Below, one piece after another: positions 18,205-27,263 of a stretch of 64,000 nucleotides of DNA. Under the pieces are notes generated by a model that saw nothing but the letters and a program-made list of their open reading frames with translations, was not told the DNA's origin and made no database searches. The DNA is from Streptomyces sp. H27-C3 (GTDB lineage: Bacteria; Actinomycetota; Actinomycetes; Streptomycetales; Streptomycetaceae): assembly GCF_030063415.1 (NCBI RefSeq), contig NZ_JASITA010000004.1, forward strand, positions 213,350-277,349. Direction: 5' to 3'. Positions within the stretch are counted from its first letter, which is position 1. Each line of letters begins with the position of its first letter. Both the position numbers and the translations under genes were made by a program.

Positions 18205-18330
18205 GGGTCCAGCGTAACGGCTGGGCGGGCGGGCGTTCCCCTCGCCCGCCGCACACCCTTCCGGGGCTGGGCGGGGTCCTGGCCCCTGGCCCGGAACCGG
18301 GTCGGGGCAGGGCTGGGGCCAGGACTGGGG

Positions 18331-19569
18331 CTAAGGCTGGGAGGGGGAGGACTGGCGCGTGTCCCGGGGTGGCGCTTCCGGGCCGTCGTCCATGACCGCC
18401 AGCCAGCCGCCGACCCCGGCGGCCGCCGCGAGCAGGACCGCCACGACGCCCAGGGCCAGGCGGCGCCTGCGGACGCTGCCGGACTTGTGGCGGGCCGATC
18501 CGGGACGGCGCTGACCGCTCGCGCGGGGGGCGCGGGCCGTGCCGCGGGCGCCCCCGGCCAGTTCGTCGGGGCCCGGGACGCGCATGCTCGTATGGGTGTC
18601 GCGGTTCGAGTCGAGGGCCGACCCCGGCACCAGCGGGACGGCGCCGCGGCGGCGCGGCTCCTCGGACGTCTCGGGGTGGCGGGACTGCTCCTCGTACGCC
18701 GCCTCCTCCTCGGGGTCCGGCTCGTCGACGTCCAGCGGCGGGATGCCCGCGAGGAGGGGGAGCTGGTCGCGCAGGCGGGCGGAGAGCTCCGATGCGCGCA
18801 GGCGGGACGCGGGCGCCTTCGCCAGGCACTGCACAAGGAGCTGCCACAGCTCCTCGGGGATGCCGGGCAGCGGCACAACCGATTCCGTGACATGGCGGCG
18901 CAGTACGGCGCCGGGGTGGCCGCCGCCGAAGGGGGTGAAGCCCGCGAGCAGCTCGTACAGGACGGTGGCCAGCGCGTAGATGTCGACCGCGGCGCGGGGC
19001 GGCAGGCCCTCGACGATCTCGGGTGCCAGGTAGTCCGGCGTACCGATGATCTTCGTCGCACGGGTGCGGCGGGGGGTGTCGATCAGCTTGGCGACGCCGA
19101 AGTCCGTCAGCAGCGCGGGGTGCGCTCCGCCGGGGCCGAGCGGGCCCTCCATGTCGAGCAGGATGTTCTCCGGCTTGACGTCCCGGTGCACCACTCCGGC
19201 CGCGTGCGCGGCGGCCAGGCCGTCGGCGACGTCCGCGGCGATCGCGACCGCCGCCTCGGGCGCCATGCGGCGCTCGCGGTCGAGCCGGGTGCGCAGGTCC
19301 GTACCGCGTACGAGGTCCATGACGAGGGCGAGGTCGTTGCCGTCGACGACGAGGTCGCGGACGGAGACCACCCGGGGGTTGTCGAGTCCGAGCAACGCGG
19401 TGCGCTCCTGGACGAAGCGCCCGACGAGCTCCTGGTCGGAGGCGAGGTCCTCGCGCAGCAGCTTGATGGCGACCGGACCCTCGGGTCCGTCGCCCAGCCA
19501 TACCGTGCCGGCGCTGCCGCGGCCCAGGATCTGGTGGGCGGTGTACCGGCTGCCGATTTTCCGTGCCAA
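18331..19569 (-). CDS. pkaB: Transmembrane Ser/Thr protein kinase PkaB-like
   Basis: The 412-residue protein has a Hanks-type kinase domain (~9-265): glycine loop LGRGSAGTVWLG (15-26), VAIK with Lys36, HRDVKPEN and DFGVAK, and GTPDYLAPE in the activation segment. A Glu/Pro/Arg-rich juxtamembrane linker leads to one membrane helix (~368-390) and a very short external tail, so it lacks PASTA or other sensor domains. TTG 19569 is chosen as start because GGGAG lies 6 bases upstream and the kinase domain begins at once; the open frame extends further upstream without homology. Its length is close to S. coelicolor PkaB (about 417 residues as I recall), and the pkaA partner is adjacent. Confidence 0.88.
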   Translation of the reverse strand: MARKIGSRYTAHQILGRGSAGTVWLGDGPEGPVAIKLLREDLASDQELVGRFVQERTALLGLDNPRVVSVRDLVVDGNDLALVMDLVRGTDLRTRLDRERRMAPEAAVAIAADVADGLAAAHAAGVVHRDVKPENILLDMEGPLGPGGAHPALLTDFGVAKLIDTPRRTRATKIIGTPDYLAPEIVEGLPPRAAVDIYALATVLYELLAGFTPFGGGHPGAVLRRHVTESVVPLPGIPEELWQLLVQCLAKAPASRLRASELSARLRDQLPLLAGIPPLDVDEPDPEEEAAYEEQSRHPETSEEPRRRGAVPLVPGSALDSNRDTHTSMRVPGPDELAGGARGTARAPRASGQRRPGSARHKSGSVRRRRLALGVVAVLLAAAAGVGGWLAVMDDGPEAPPRDTRQSSPSQP

Positions 19570-19702
19570 GACTGCTCCCTCAGCGGCTGTCGATCGCCCT
19601 GAGGCTACGCGGGTGGCGGGGCGCTCCGTGCCCCGTATGGCGCCAACCCGCACTTCTGGGGGCGAAATCCGCTCCCAGAAGTCGACAAGTCAACCGAGTC
19701 GG

Positions 19703-21331
19703 TCAGTTCGTCTTGCCTCCGATGTCCTCGAACCACTTCTTGACAGAGGTGTAGGTGTCACCGATCTGCTCGAAGAAGCTCTTGGTCGAACCGATCCAGT
19801 CCTGGAGTGGGGTCAGCTCCCAGATCAGCCAGGAGGCCGCGAACAGCAGGATGATGGTGAACAGGCAGCCCTTGAGACAGCCGAGGCCGGGGATCCGCAT
19901 CCGGTTGGGATTGCTGCGGCGCGGCTCACGCGGCGGACGCGGGGTCGGCTGGGCGGGCTGCTGCGGAGGCGCGTGCCGCTGCTGCGGGGGCGGCGCCTGC
20001 GGCTGCTGATACTGCGGCGGGGGCGGCGGGGCGTACCGCTGCGGTTGCTGCTGCTGTCGGCGCTGGGGCTGGGGCGGCTGCTGGTACTGCGGGGGCTGCT
20101 GCGGCTGGCGCTGGGGGCGGCGGCGCAGCGGGTCCTCGCTCGGGTCGAGGTACTGGACCTGCGTCTGCTCGTTGCGGTCGCGGGCCGCGCGCAGCTGGTT
20201 CTGCCAGGGGTGCGGGTCCTCGGGGCCGCCCGGCATGCCGTCGGGGCCCGGCGGGACGGGCGGCATGACCGAGGTCGCGTCGCCGGCCCCGGCGCCGTGC
20301 CGCGGTCCGCCGGTGGACGGCATGACGCTGGTCGCGGCGCTCGGGTCGTACGACCCGGCGTTGCTCGGCAGGACCTGGGTCGGGTCCGCGGCGCCGGGCA
20401 TGTCGGGGACCTGCGCGGGCGCCGGGTCGGGGGCGAGCAGCGCGCCCACCCCCATGGCCGCCTCGACCTGCGCGGACGACGAGTGGACGCCGATGCCGCC
20501 CGCGACGGTGCGCAGGGCGCGGGCGAGGTTCTCGGCGCTCGGCCGCTCGTCGGGCTCCTTGCGCAGGCAGCGCTCGATGACCGTCCAGAGCGGTTCGGGG
20601 ACGGTGGTCGGGCGGCGGGGCTCCTCGCTGAGGTGGCGGTGGAGCACTTCGAGCGCCGTACCGCCGGCGAACGGCGGGCGCCCGGTGACCAGCTCGTACA
20701 GCAGGATGCCCGCGCCGTAGATGTCGACGGCGGAGGTCTGCGGACGGCCCTCGGCGGACTCCGGCGCGACGTACGCGGGCGTGCCGACGAATTCGTGGGT
20801 GCGGGTCAGGCCCGGGGAGTCCGCGAGGCGTGCGATGCCGAAGTCGGTGAGCATCGGGTGCATCTGGCCGTCGCGCTCGTCGAGCAGGACGTTCGCGGGC
20901 TTCAGGTCGCGGTGGACCACGCCGTCGGCGTGGCTGGCCGCCAGCGCGTCCGCGATCTGCGCGGTCAGGAGGGACGCGGCGACGGGCGAGAACGGGCCGT
21001 TCTCGCGGATGTAGCGGTGCAGGTCGGGGCCGTCGATCAGGTCCATGACGAGGGCGAGCAGATCGCCCTCGACGACCAGGTCCCGGGTCCTGACGATGTT
21101 CGGGTGGGTGAGCCGCAGCAGTACGGACCGCTCCCGGAGGAAGCGCATCACGACGTCCGCGTCGTTGGCGAGCTCCTCCTTGAGTACCTTGATCGCGACG
21201 GTCTCGCCGGGCTGACCGGCCACCGCTGCTTCGGCTCCGGCGGTCTCGCGCTGGCGAGCCCGCCAGACGACGCCCGTGGCGCCGCGCCCGATCGGCTCCT
21301 CGAGCAGGTATTTACTGCCTACCGGCCGCAC
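19703..21331 (-). CDS. pkaA: Transmembrane Ser/Thr protein kinase PkaA-like
   Basis: The 542-residue protein has an N-terminal kinase domain (~8-280; IGRGATGVVW, VAIK with Lys48, HRDLKPAN, DFGIARL, GTPAYVAPE), a threonine-containing linker (repeated SVMP and TQV motifs that could be phosphorylated), a Pro/Gln-rich stretch (~390-475), a membrane helix (~490-512, CLKGCLFTIILLFAASWLIWEL) and a ~30-residue external tail. GTG 21331 follows AGGGAG by 8 bases and yields essentially the length I recall for S. coelicolor PkaA (543). pkaB follows after 133 bases on the same strand. Substrates are unknown; the divergent neighbour encodes an FHA protein, a plausible phosphothreonine reader. Confidence 0.9.
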   Translation of the reverse strand: MRPVGSKYLLEEPIGRGATGVVWRARQRETAGAEAAVAGQPGETVAIKVLKEELANDADVVMRFLRERSVLLRLTHPNIVRTRDLVVEGDLLALVMDLIDGPDLHRYIRENGPFSPVAASLLTAQIADALAASHADGVVHRDLKPANVLLDERDGQMHPMLTDFGIARLADSPGLTRTHEFVGTPAYVAPESAEGRPQTSAVDIYGAGILLYELVTGRPPFAGGTALEVLHRHLSEEPRRPTTVPEPLWTVIERCLRKEPDERPSAENLARALRTVAGGIGVHSSSAQVEAAMGVGALLAPDPAPAQVPDMPGAADPTQVLPSNAGSYDPSAATSVMPSTGGPRHGAGAGDATSVMPPVPPGPDGMPGGPEDPHPWQNQLRAARDRNEQTQVQYLDPSEDPLRRRPQRQPQQPPQYQQPPQPQRRQQQQPQRYAPPPPPQYQQPQAPPPQQRHAPPQQPAQPTPRPPREPRRSNPNRMRIPGLGCLKGCLFTIILLFAASWLIWELTPLQDWIGSTKSFFEQIGDTYTSVKKWFEDIGGKTN

Positions 21332-21765
21332 GTCATGCGCTCCCTGCTGATCGTGTTCCCTTGGCGTGGCTGCGTGGCCCTCGCTTCGTCCCGAGCGCTC
21401 CGGCCCGTATTCCGACCCACTGTAATGCCGCCCCGCTGCCACCGAACGGGGCACGGACAGCGTCTGTTCACGGGAAGGACGCCCGCACTGTTCGGATGGT
21501 TGCCGAACGCACGTGCCACATACGTCACGCGCGATCCCAAGCCTGCACTTTTACGTCCACAGCCGACCAATCAAGATCACTTGCTGGCGGCTGCCGGGCG
21601 TGTTGTCAGTGGCAGGTGCGAGGATGCCTCCAGCACGGAACTAAGGGGCCGGGAGGCCCCTGTTGCGTGCCGACCTGTACCGGACGACGCGTCCGTGCCG
21701 GGTGGGGGGAATCACAGGGCGGTCCCCCTGCCGGGCACTTCGCGCAGAAGGGACCGCTGACGGCG
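21332..21765. other. 434-base divergent region between pkaA and the FHA-FtsK gene
   Basis: No gene is supported. A short hairpin (GGGGCC/GGCCCC, 21645-21660) lies about 110 bases upstream of the FHA-FtsK start. The region should contain promoters for both the kinase pair and the FHA-FtsK gene. Confidence 0.4.
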
Positions 21766-24700
21766 ATGCAGATCCGGCTGACCGTTCTCGCGCCGCGCAG
21801 CGGCCAGGGCGCACACGGCACGCAGGCCCAGGGCCTGCAGGCCGCAGCGCCGGCCGCGCGCGCCTGTGACGTGCTGGTCACCGCCCCCGCGGGGACGGCG
21901 CTGGCCGCCGTGGCCTCGGGCCTGGCGGCGGCCGTCTCGGGTCCGGGCTCCGGCCCGGAGACCACGGGCGCGGTGGTGGTCTACGCGGGGCGCGAGCGGC
22001 TCGACGCGCGGCACTGCGCGCTGGGTGAGCCACCGCTGGTCGACGGGGCGGTGCTGTCGCTGCACGCGCCGGCGCCGGAGGGCGACACCCGGCCCGACGC
22101 GGCACCGGCACCGGCACCGGCCCAGTTGCACGTCGTGGCGGGCCCCGACGCCGGAGGCGTCCATCTGCTGCACGGCGGCCGGATCAGCATCGGCCGCTCC
22201 ACCGACGCGGACGTCCCGCTGGACGACCCGGACGTGTCACGGCTGCACTGCGCGGTGACGCTGACGGAGGACGGCCGCGTCTCGGTCGCTGACCTCGGCT
22301 CCACCAACGGCACGGCCCTGGACGGCACGGCGGTCGACGAACGCCCGGTGCGGCTGGCGCCCGGCGCGCTGCTACGGGTCGGCGAGTCCGCGCTGCGGCT
22401 GGCCCCCGGCGACCTGCCCCCCTCGCTCCCGGTGGCCCCGGACGGCGAGGGCCACCTGCGCGTCACCCGCGCGCCCGACGGGCCCACCCGGAGCACCCGG
22501 GGCGGCCCGGTGCCGGGCGCGCACGGCGCCCCGACGCCCACGGACCGGGGCTCCCTGGCCGTCGGCCGGACCGGCACCGAGGCCGCGGACAGCGGCCCTG
22601 CCGCCGGCCGCCGGGTCTCGGGCCGTCTCGCAGGGACCCCGCCCGTCGTTCGGTCCACCGGGCCGTACGACACATCCGGAGCGGCGGGCGCCACGGCCCA
22701 GGACTCCTGGAGCGGACCGGCCCATGAAGCGCCGGGCGCCGCCCCGTACAGATCCCGGTCCGGAGCGGCTTCCGAGGCCGGCGATGAGCGTTCCCGGTCC
22801 GCCGAGGAGCGGTTCGGCGGCGCCGTCCGCGGGCCGTACGAAAGCGAGCCAGGCCCGGCTGCGCCCGGCCGTCCGGGCGACCGTTCCGTGTCCCGGCCGC
22901 CCGCGGGCCGGCCCGGATCCGGAGCCGCGCCCACGGTGCCCGGTCAGTACGTCCCCGAGGACGGGCCGACAGCCGCAGGGCGCCGGGGCGCCGGACCGTA
23001 CGACGACCGCTACGACGACCGGGCGGGTGCGGCGCCCGGGGCGCCCGGTGGTGCTCCTCATGACGCACGAAATGACGTACGCAGCGGTACGGAGTCCTTC
23101 TCGGGACAGGGCGGCACCAGGTATTCGGATCCGGGCCCCGCGAGCGAGACCGGTGGCCGAGCGGCATCAGGGCGCACAGCGGGGTCCACGCCGGAGCCCG
23201 CGGACGACCGCGAAGAACGCGCCCCCGAGGCGTACTACAGCCCGGCGGACCCGGCAGCCACAGCGCCGGGCCGCATCCGATGTGGGGGCGACGGCGGCAC
23301 CGGCGACGACGTCTACGGCGGGCGCGGCTCCGGCTCGGGCCACGGCTCCGCAGGCCGGCCGGGTTCCGGCGACGGGACCCATGGCGGGCGACGCGGGGTC
23401 TTCGGCGAGGAGCAGGCCCGCAGGCGCGGGGGCATAGGAGCCTGGGCCCGGCGTCTGACCGGCGGGCGCGGGGAGACGGTGCCCGAGTACGCACCGGCCG
23501 AGTCGACCCCCGTCGGGATGCCGCCCGTCGGCGCCCCCGAGGACGTACCACCGGCCGCATCCGCCGCCCCGGAGACCTGGCCCGACCCGGCGTCCCTGCT
23601 GCTCACCGCCCTCGGCCCCGGCCCCCGGCTGTGGGAGCGCGGCCCCGGGCACCCCGAGACGCTGGTGCTCCGGCTGGGCACCGCCGACCGCGCCGGGCCC
23701 GAAGGCGGCCGCCCGTTGCCCGCCGTGCCGGTGACCGTGGGGCTGCGGGAGGTGGGCTCGCTGGGGCTCGCCGGACCTCGCTCCCGGCTGGCCGGGCTCG
23801 CCAGGTCCGCCGTCGCGCAGCTCGCCGCCCTGCACTCCCCCGTCGACCTGGAGATCGTGCTGATCAGCGCGGACCGCTCCAGGTCACTGGAGGAACGCAA
23901 GGCCGAGTGGGGCTGGCTCGGCTGGCTGCCGCATCTGCGGCCCGCCCACGGCCAGGACTGTCGGCTGCTGCTGGCCTACGACCGGGACCAGGCCGCGGCC
24001 CGTGTCGCCGAGCTGGTGCGGCGGACCGACGAGGAACCGCTGGGCGGGGACGGGCCGTACACCGTGGTGATCGTCGACGGCGACCCCGGTTCCACCGGGC
24101 TGCGCGAGGCCACCGCCCGGCTGGCCGCGACCGGCGCCGCGAGCGGCATCCACCTTCTGACCCTGGCCGAGACCGCCGCGGCCTCCCCCGTCTCACCGGT
24201 CGCCGCGACCTACGAGGCGGCCTGCGCCGCAGCTCCCGCGTTCCGCGAGTGCGGGGCGGTCGCCCTGCTCAGCGGCGACGTGGCCACCGCGCTGCGGCTG
24301 CTGCGCACCGCCGGCGGGCAGCCCGTGGGGCACGGCACGCTCGCCACGCTGGACGCGGTGTCCGCGGCCTGGGCGGAGCGCTTCGCCCGGTCGATGGCCC
24401 CGCTGCGTACGGACGGTCCGCCGCCGGGCCGCTCGAGCCGGGCCGCCGTGCTGCCGCCGTCCGCCCGGCTGCTCGACGAGCTGGGCCTGGCCCGCGCCAC
24501 CCCCGCGTCCCTGATGGCCCGCTGGGCCGCCGCAGCGGACGACGGGCAGGCGCCGGGCGCCACCCGCGCGTGGGCGGTCCTGGGTGCGGGTCCGCGCGGG
24601 CCGCTGTGCGTCGACCTGACCACCGAGGGACCGCATCTGCTGATCGAGGGCCCAGCGGGCAGCGGGCGCACCGAGCTGCTGCGTTCCGTCGCAGCCTCGC

Positions 24701-25710
24701 TGGCCGCCGCCGCCCGGCCCGACCGGCTCGGTCTCGTCCTGGTGGACGGGGCGGGCGGTGAGCGCGGCGAGGGCCTGCGGGTCTGCACCGAGCTGCCGCA
24801 CGTCTCCACGCACCTGGTGGCCTCCGACCCGCTGCGCATGCGGGAGTTCGCGCAGGCGTTGGGCGCCGAGCTGAAGCGGCGCCACGAGCTCCTCGGCGGC
24901 CTCGGCTTCGCCGAGTGGCACACGCATCGCGAGGTGTCGGGCAGGCTCGTCGGCCAGCGCCCGCCCAGCTCCGCCGAGCAGCACAGCGGCGATCTCGACC
25001 CGCCCTCCAGCGGCGGGACGCTGCGCCTGCGGACCACCACGTCCCTGGCGCAGCAGGCCCGCCAGGACACCGCGCACTCACCGCTCCCCCGCCTCGTCGT
25101 ACTGGTCGACGACCTCGACGCGCTGGTCGCCCCCGCCCTCGGCAGTACGGGCCGCCCGTCGGCCGGTTCCGTCGTGCGGGCACTGGAGGCGGTGGCCCGG
25201 GAGGGCGGGCGGCTCGGGGTGCATCTGGTGGCCACCTCCGCCAGGCCGGACCGCACGGCCGACACGGAGCTGGCCCGGGGCGCGCGACTGCGCGTGGTGC
25301 TCGACGCCCCGCCGGCCGCCCCCTCCCCCGAGGAACCGGCGCCGGGCCGGGGCAGGCTGCACCACGCGGACGGTCCCGTGACGGTGTTCCAGGGCGGCCG
25401 GGTCACCGGGCGCATCCCCCGTACGGCGACCCTGCGGCCCACCGTCGTCCCCCTGGAGTGGGAGCGCATGGGCGATCCGCCGACCCGGCGCCCGGTCCGC
25501 GAGCTGGGCAACGGGCCGACGGACCTGGCCCTGCTCGCCAGCGCCCTGGACCGCGCGGCCCGCACCGTCAACGCGGCGCCGCTCGCACCACTCTCCCCGC
25601 TGAAAACCTCAGGAGTCTCAGGGACCTCAGGTACCGCAACGTCCTCCGGCGCCCCAGGGGCCCCGGCGACAGACATGCGAAAACGCGCACAAAGCCCCGG
25701 CGACAGCTGA
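21766..25710 (+). CDS. FHA domain / FtsK-SpoIIIE-like ATPase, giant protein
   Basis: The 1314-residue protein opens with a ubiquitin-like/YukD-type region (~1-105), then an FHA domain (~120-200; IGRS 142-145, SRLH 158-161, STNGT 179-183, all key phosphothreonine-binding positions present). Residues ~205-560 are low-complexity, Gly/Pro/Ser/Arg-rich and probably disordered. The C-terminal half (~600-1290) is FtsK/EccC-like, with nucleotide-binding motif GPAGSGRTE at 962-970 and Walker-B-like LVVLVDDLDAL near 1110. The P-loop lysine is replaced by Arg968, which usually abolishes ATPase activity. No membrane helices are evident. ATG 21766 is preceded by GAAGGGA. It resembles EccC modules of type VII secretion, but no ESX genes flank it. 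Confidence 0.82.
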   Translation: MQIRLTVLAPRSGQGAHGTQAQGLQAAAPAARACDVLVTAPAGTALAAVASGLAAAVSGPGSGPETTGAVVVYAGRERLDARHCALGEPPLVDGAVLSLHAPAPEGDTRPDAAPAPAPAQLHVVAGPDAGGVHLLHGGRISIGRSTDADVPLDDPDVSRLHCAVTLTEDGRVSVADLGSTNGTALDGTAVDERPVRLAPGALLRVGESALRLAPGDLPPSLPVAPDGEGHLRVTRAPDGPTRSTRGGPVPGAHGAPTPTDRGSLAVGRTGTEAADSGPAAGRRVSGRLAGTPPVVRSTGPYDTSGAAGATAQDSWSGPAHEAPGAAPYRSRSGAASEAGDERSRSAEERFGGAVRGPYESEPGPAAPGRPGDRSVSRPPAGRPGSGAAPTVPGQYVPEDGPTAAGRRGAGPYDDRYDDRAGAAPGAPGGAPHDARNDVRSGTESFSGQGGTRYSDPGPASETGGRAASGRTAGSTPEPADDREERAPEAYYSPADPAATAPGRIRCGGDGGTGDDVYGGRGSGSGHGSAGRPGSGDGTHGGRRGVFGEEQARRRGGIGAWARRLTGGRGETVPEYAPAESTPVGMPPVGAPEDVPPAASAAPETWPDPASLLLTALGPGPRLWERGPGHPETLVLRLGTADRAGPEGGRPLPAVPVTVGLREVGSLGLAGPRSRLAGLARSAVAQLAALHSPVDLEIVLISADRSRSLEERKAEWGWLGWLPHLRPAHGQDCRLLLAYDRDQAAARVAELVRRTDEEPLGGDGPYTVVIVDGDPGSTGLREATARLAATGAASGIHLLTLAETAAASPVSPVAATYEAACAAAPAFRECGAVALLSGDVATALRLLRTAGGQPVGHGTLATLDAVSAAWAERFARSMAPLRTDGPPPGRSSRAAVLPPSARLLDELGLARATPASLMARWAAAADDGQAPGATRAWAVLGAGPRGPLCVDLTTEGPHLLIEGPAGSGRTELLRSVAASLAAAARPDRLGLVLVDGAGGERGEGLRVCTELPHVSTHLVASDPLRMREFAQALGAELKRRHELLGGLGFAEWHTHREVSGRLVGQRPPSSAEQHSGDLDPPSSGGTLRLRTTTSLAQQARQDTAHSPLPRLVVLVDDLDALVAPALGSTGRPSAGSVVRALEAVAREGGRLGVHLVATSARPDRTADTELARGARLRVVLDAPPAAPSPEEPAPGRGRLHHADGPVTVFQGGRVTGRIPRTATLRPTVVPLEWERMGDPPTRRPVRELGNGPTDLALLASALDRAARTVNAAPLAPLSPLKTSGVSGTSGTATSSGAPGAPATDMRKRAQSPGDS

Positions 25711-25876
25711 TCCAACGTCACGAGGCCATTACGATCATCGAGTTGACACGGAAGGCACTATTGCGGGCCCCGACCACCGGGCGTAGGACTGACCCACGGG
25801 ACAGCTACACCGGCATCGGCGCCGCCACCGTCAGAGCTGCGCCGGTCCGTACGCGCACGGCAGAGACGGGGCAGAA

Positions 25877-27259
25877 ATGCGCACAACTCTTCGTACACAC
25901 AGGGACCGAAGGGCTCGAAGGGCCGCACTGGCGGTGATCGCCGCGAGTGCGCTCGCCCTCTCCGGGTGCAGCGACGGGGACGGCGGCAACGGGGACAAGA
26001 GGGACGGCGCGGACGCCGGCAAAACACCGGCGTCCAGCGTCACGCTCCCCAAGCTCAACGGCGAGAAGGTCCAGGTCGTAGCGGTCTGGACAGGCCCCGA
26101 GCAGGAGAACTTCACCAAGGTCCTCAAGGAGTTCGAAAAGCGCACCGGAGCGACGGTCAGTTACGTCCCCACCCAGGACGCGATGCTCAACTACCTCGGT
26201 ACGAAGATCTCCGGCGGCCAGCCCCCGGACGTGGCGCTGCTCCAGCAGCCGGGCGCCCTCCAGCAGGCCGTCGAGCGCAAGTGGCTCAAGCCCGTCGACG
26301 CCCCGACCCAGGCGCAGCTCGACAAGAACTACACCAAGGGCTGGAAGGACATCGCCGCCGTCGACGGCAAGCAGTACGGCGTGTACTACAAGGCCGCCAA
26401 CAAGTCCCTGATCTGGTACAACACGGCTGCCTTCGAGAACGCGGGCGCGGCCGAGCCGAAGACCTGGAAGGAATTCCTGACCGCCGCCGAGACGATCTCC
26501 GCCTCCGGTGTCCCGCCGGTCTCGATCGGCGGCGCGGACGGCTGGACGCTGACCGACTGGTTCGAGAACATCTACCTCTCCCAGGCGGGTCCGGAGAAGT
26601 ACGACCAGCTGGCACAGCACAAGATCAAGTGGACCGACCCGTCCGTCAAGGACGCGCTCACCACACTCGGCCAGCTCTTCGGCAAGAAGGAGCTCATCGC
26701 GGGCGGCCAGGAGGGCGCTCTCGGCACCGAGTTCCCGGCGTCCGTCACCCAGACGTTCACCGGCGGTGACCAGCCCAAGGGCGCCATGGTCTTCGAGGGC
26801 GACTTCGTCGCGGTCAACATCGCGCAGACCGAGGCGAAGCTCGGTACGGACGCGAAGGTGTTCCCCTTCCCGGCGGTCGGCAGCGAGGCCCCGGTGGTCA
26901 CCGGCGGCGACGTGGCCGTGGCCCTGAAGGACTCCAAGGGCGCCAAGGCGCTGATGACCTTCCTGGCCTCGGAGGACGCCGCGAAGATCGCGACCGGGTC
27001 CGGCGGCTTCGTATCGCCCAACAAGTCGCTGGACCTGGCGGCGTACCCCAACGACGTGATGCGCGACATCGCCAAGGCCCTGGTCGACGCGGGCGACTCG
27101 TTCCGCTTCGACATGTCGGACCAGGCCCCGCAGTCGTTCGGCGGCACACCCGGAAAGGGTGAGTGGAAGGCTCTTCAGGACTTCTTGAAGAACCCGAAGG
27201 ACATCGCGGGAACCCAGCAGCAGCTGGAGACCGACGCGGCCAAGGCCTACAAGAGCTGA
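25877..27259 (+). CDS. Carbohydrate ABC transporter substrate-binding lipoprotein
   Basis: The 460-residue protein has an arginine-rich n-region, hydrophobic core and lipobox LALSGC with Cys31 as the lipidation site, followed by a Gly/Asp linker and a family 1-type extracellular solute-binding fold (VVAVWTGPEQENFTKVLKEFEKRTG, PPDVALLQQPG, YGVYYKAANKSLIWYNTAAFENAG). These features point to sugars or oligosaccharides. It is followed after 4 bases by the first permease, forming a three-gene importer operon. No ATPase is encoded here; streptomycete sugar importers commonly share MsiK (family knowledge). The sugar cannot be predicted. No LacI/ROK regulator adjoins. Confidence 0.9.
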   Translation: MRTTLRTHRDRRARRAALAVIAASALALSGCSDGDGGNGDKRDGADAGKTPASSVTLPKLNGEKVQVVAVWTGPEQENFTKVLKEFEKRTGATVSYVPTQDAMLNYLGTKISGGQPPDVALLQQPGALQQAVERKWLKPVDAPTQAQLDKNYTKGWKDIAAVDGKQYGVYYKAANKSLIWYNTAAFENAGAAEPKTWKEFLTAAETISASGVPPVSIGGADGWTLTDWFENIYLSQAGPEKYDQLAQHKIKWTDPSVKDALTTLGQLFGKKELIAGGQEGALGTEFPASVTQTFTGGDQPKGAMVFEGDFVAVNIAQTEAKLGTDAKVFPFPAVGSEAPVVTGGDVAVALKDSKGAKALMTFLASEDAAKIATGSGGFVSPNKSLDLAAYPNDVMRDIAKALVDAGDSFRFDMSDQAPQSFGGTPGKGEWKALQDFLKNPKDIAGTQQQLETDAAKAYKS

Positions 27260-27263
27260 CGCG

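Noticed and set aside
17038..19602. 854-codon plus-strand frame over prfB and pkaB
   Set aside because: Complement of two well-supported minus-strand genes and their hairpin; no domain.
25740..25770. Sigma-70 type promoter (TTGACA) before the sugar ABC operon
   Set aside because: TTGACA is present at about 25743 but no -10 element sits at 16-19 bases.
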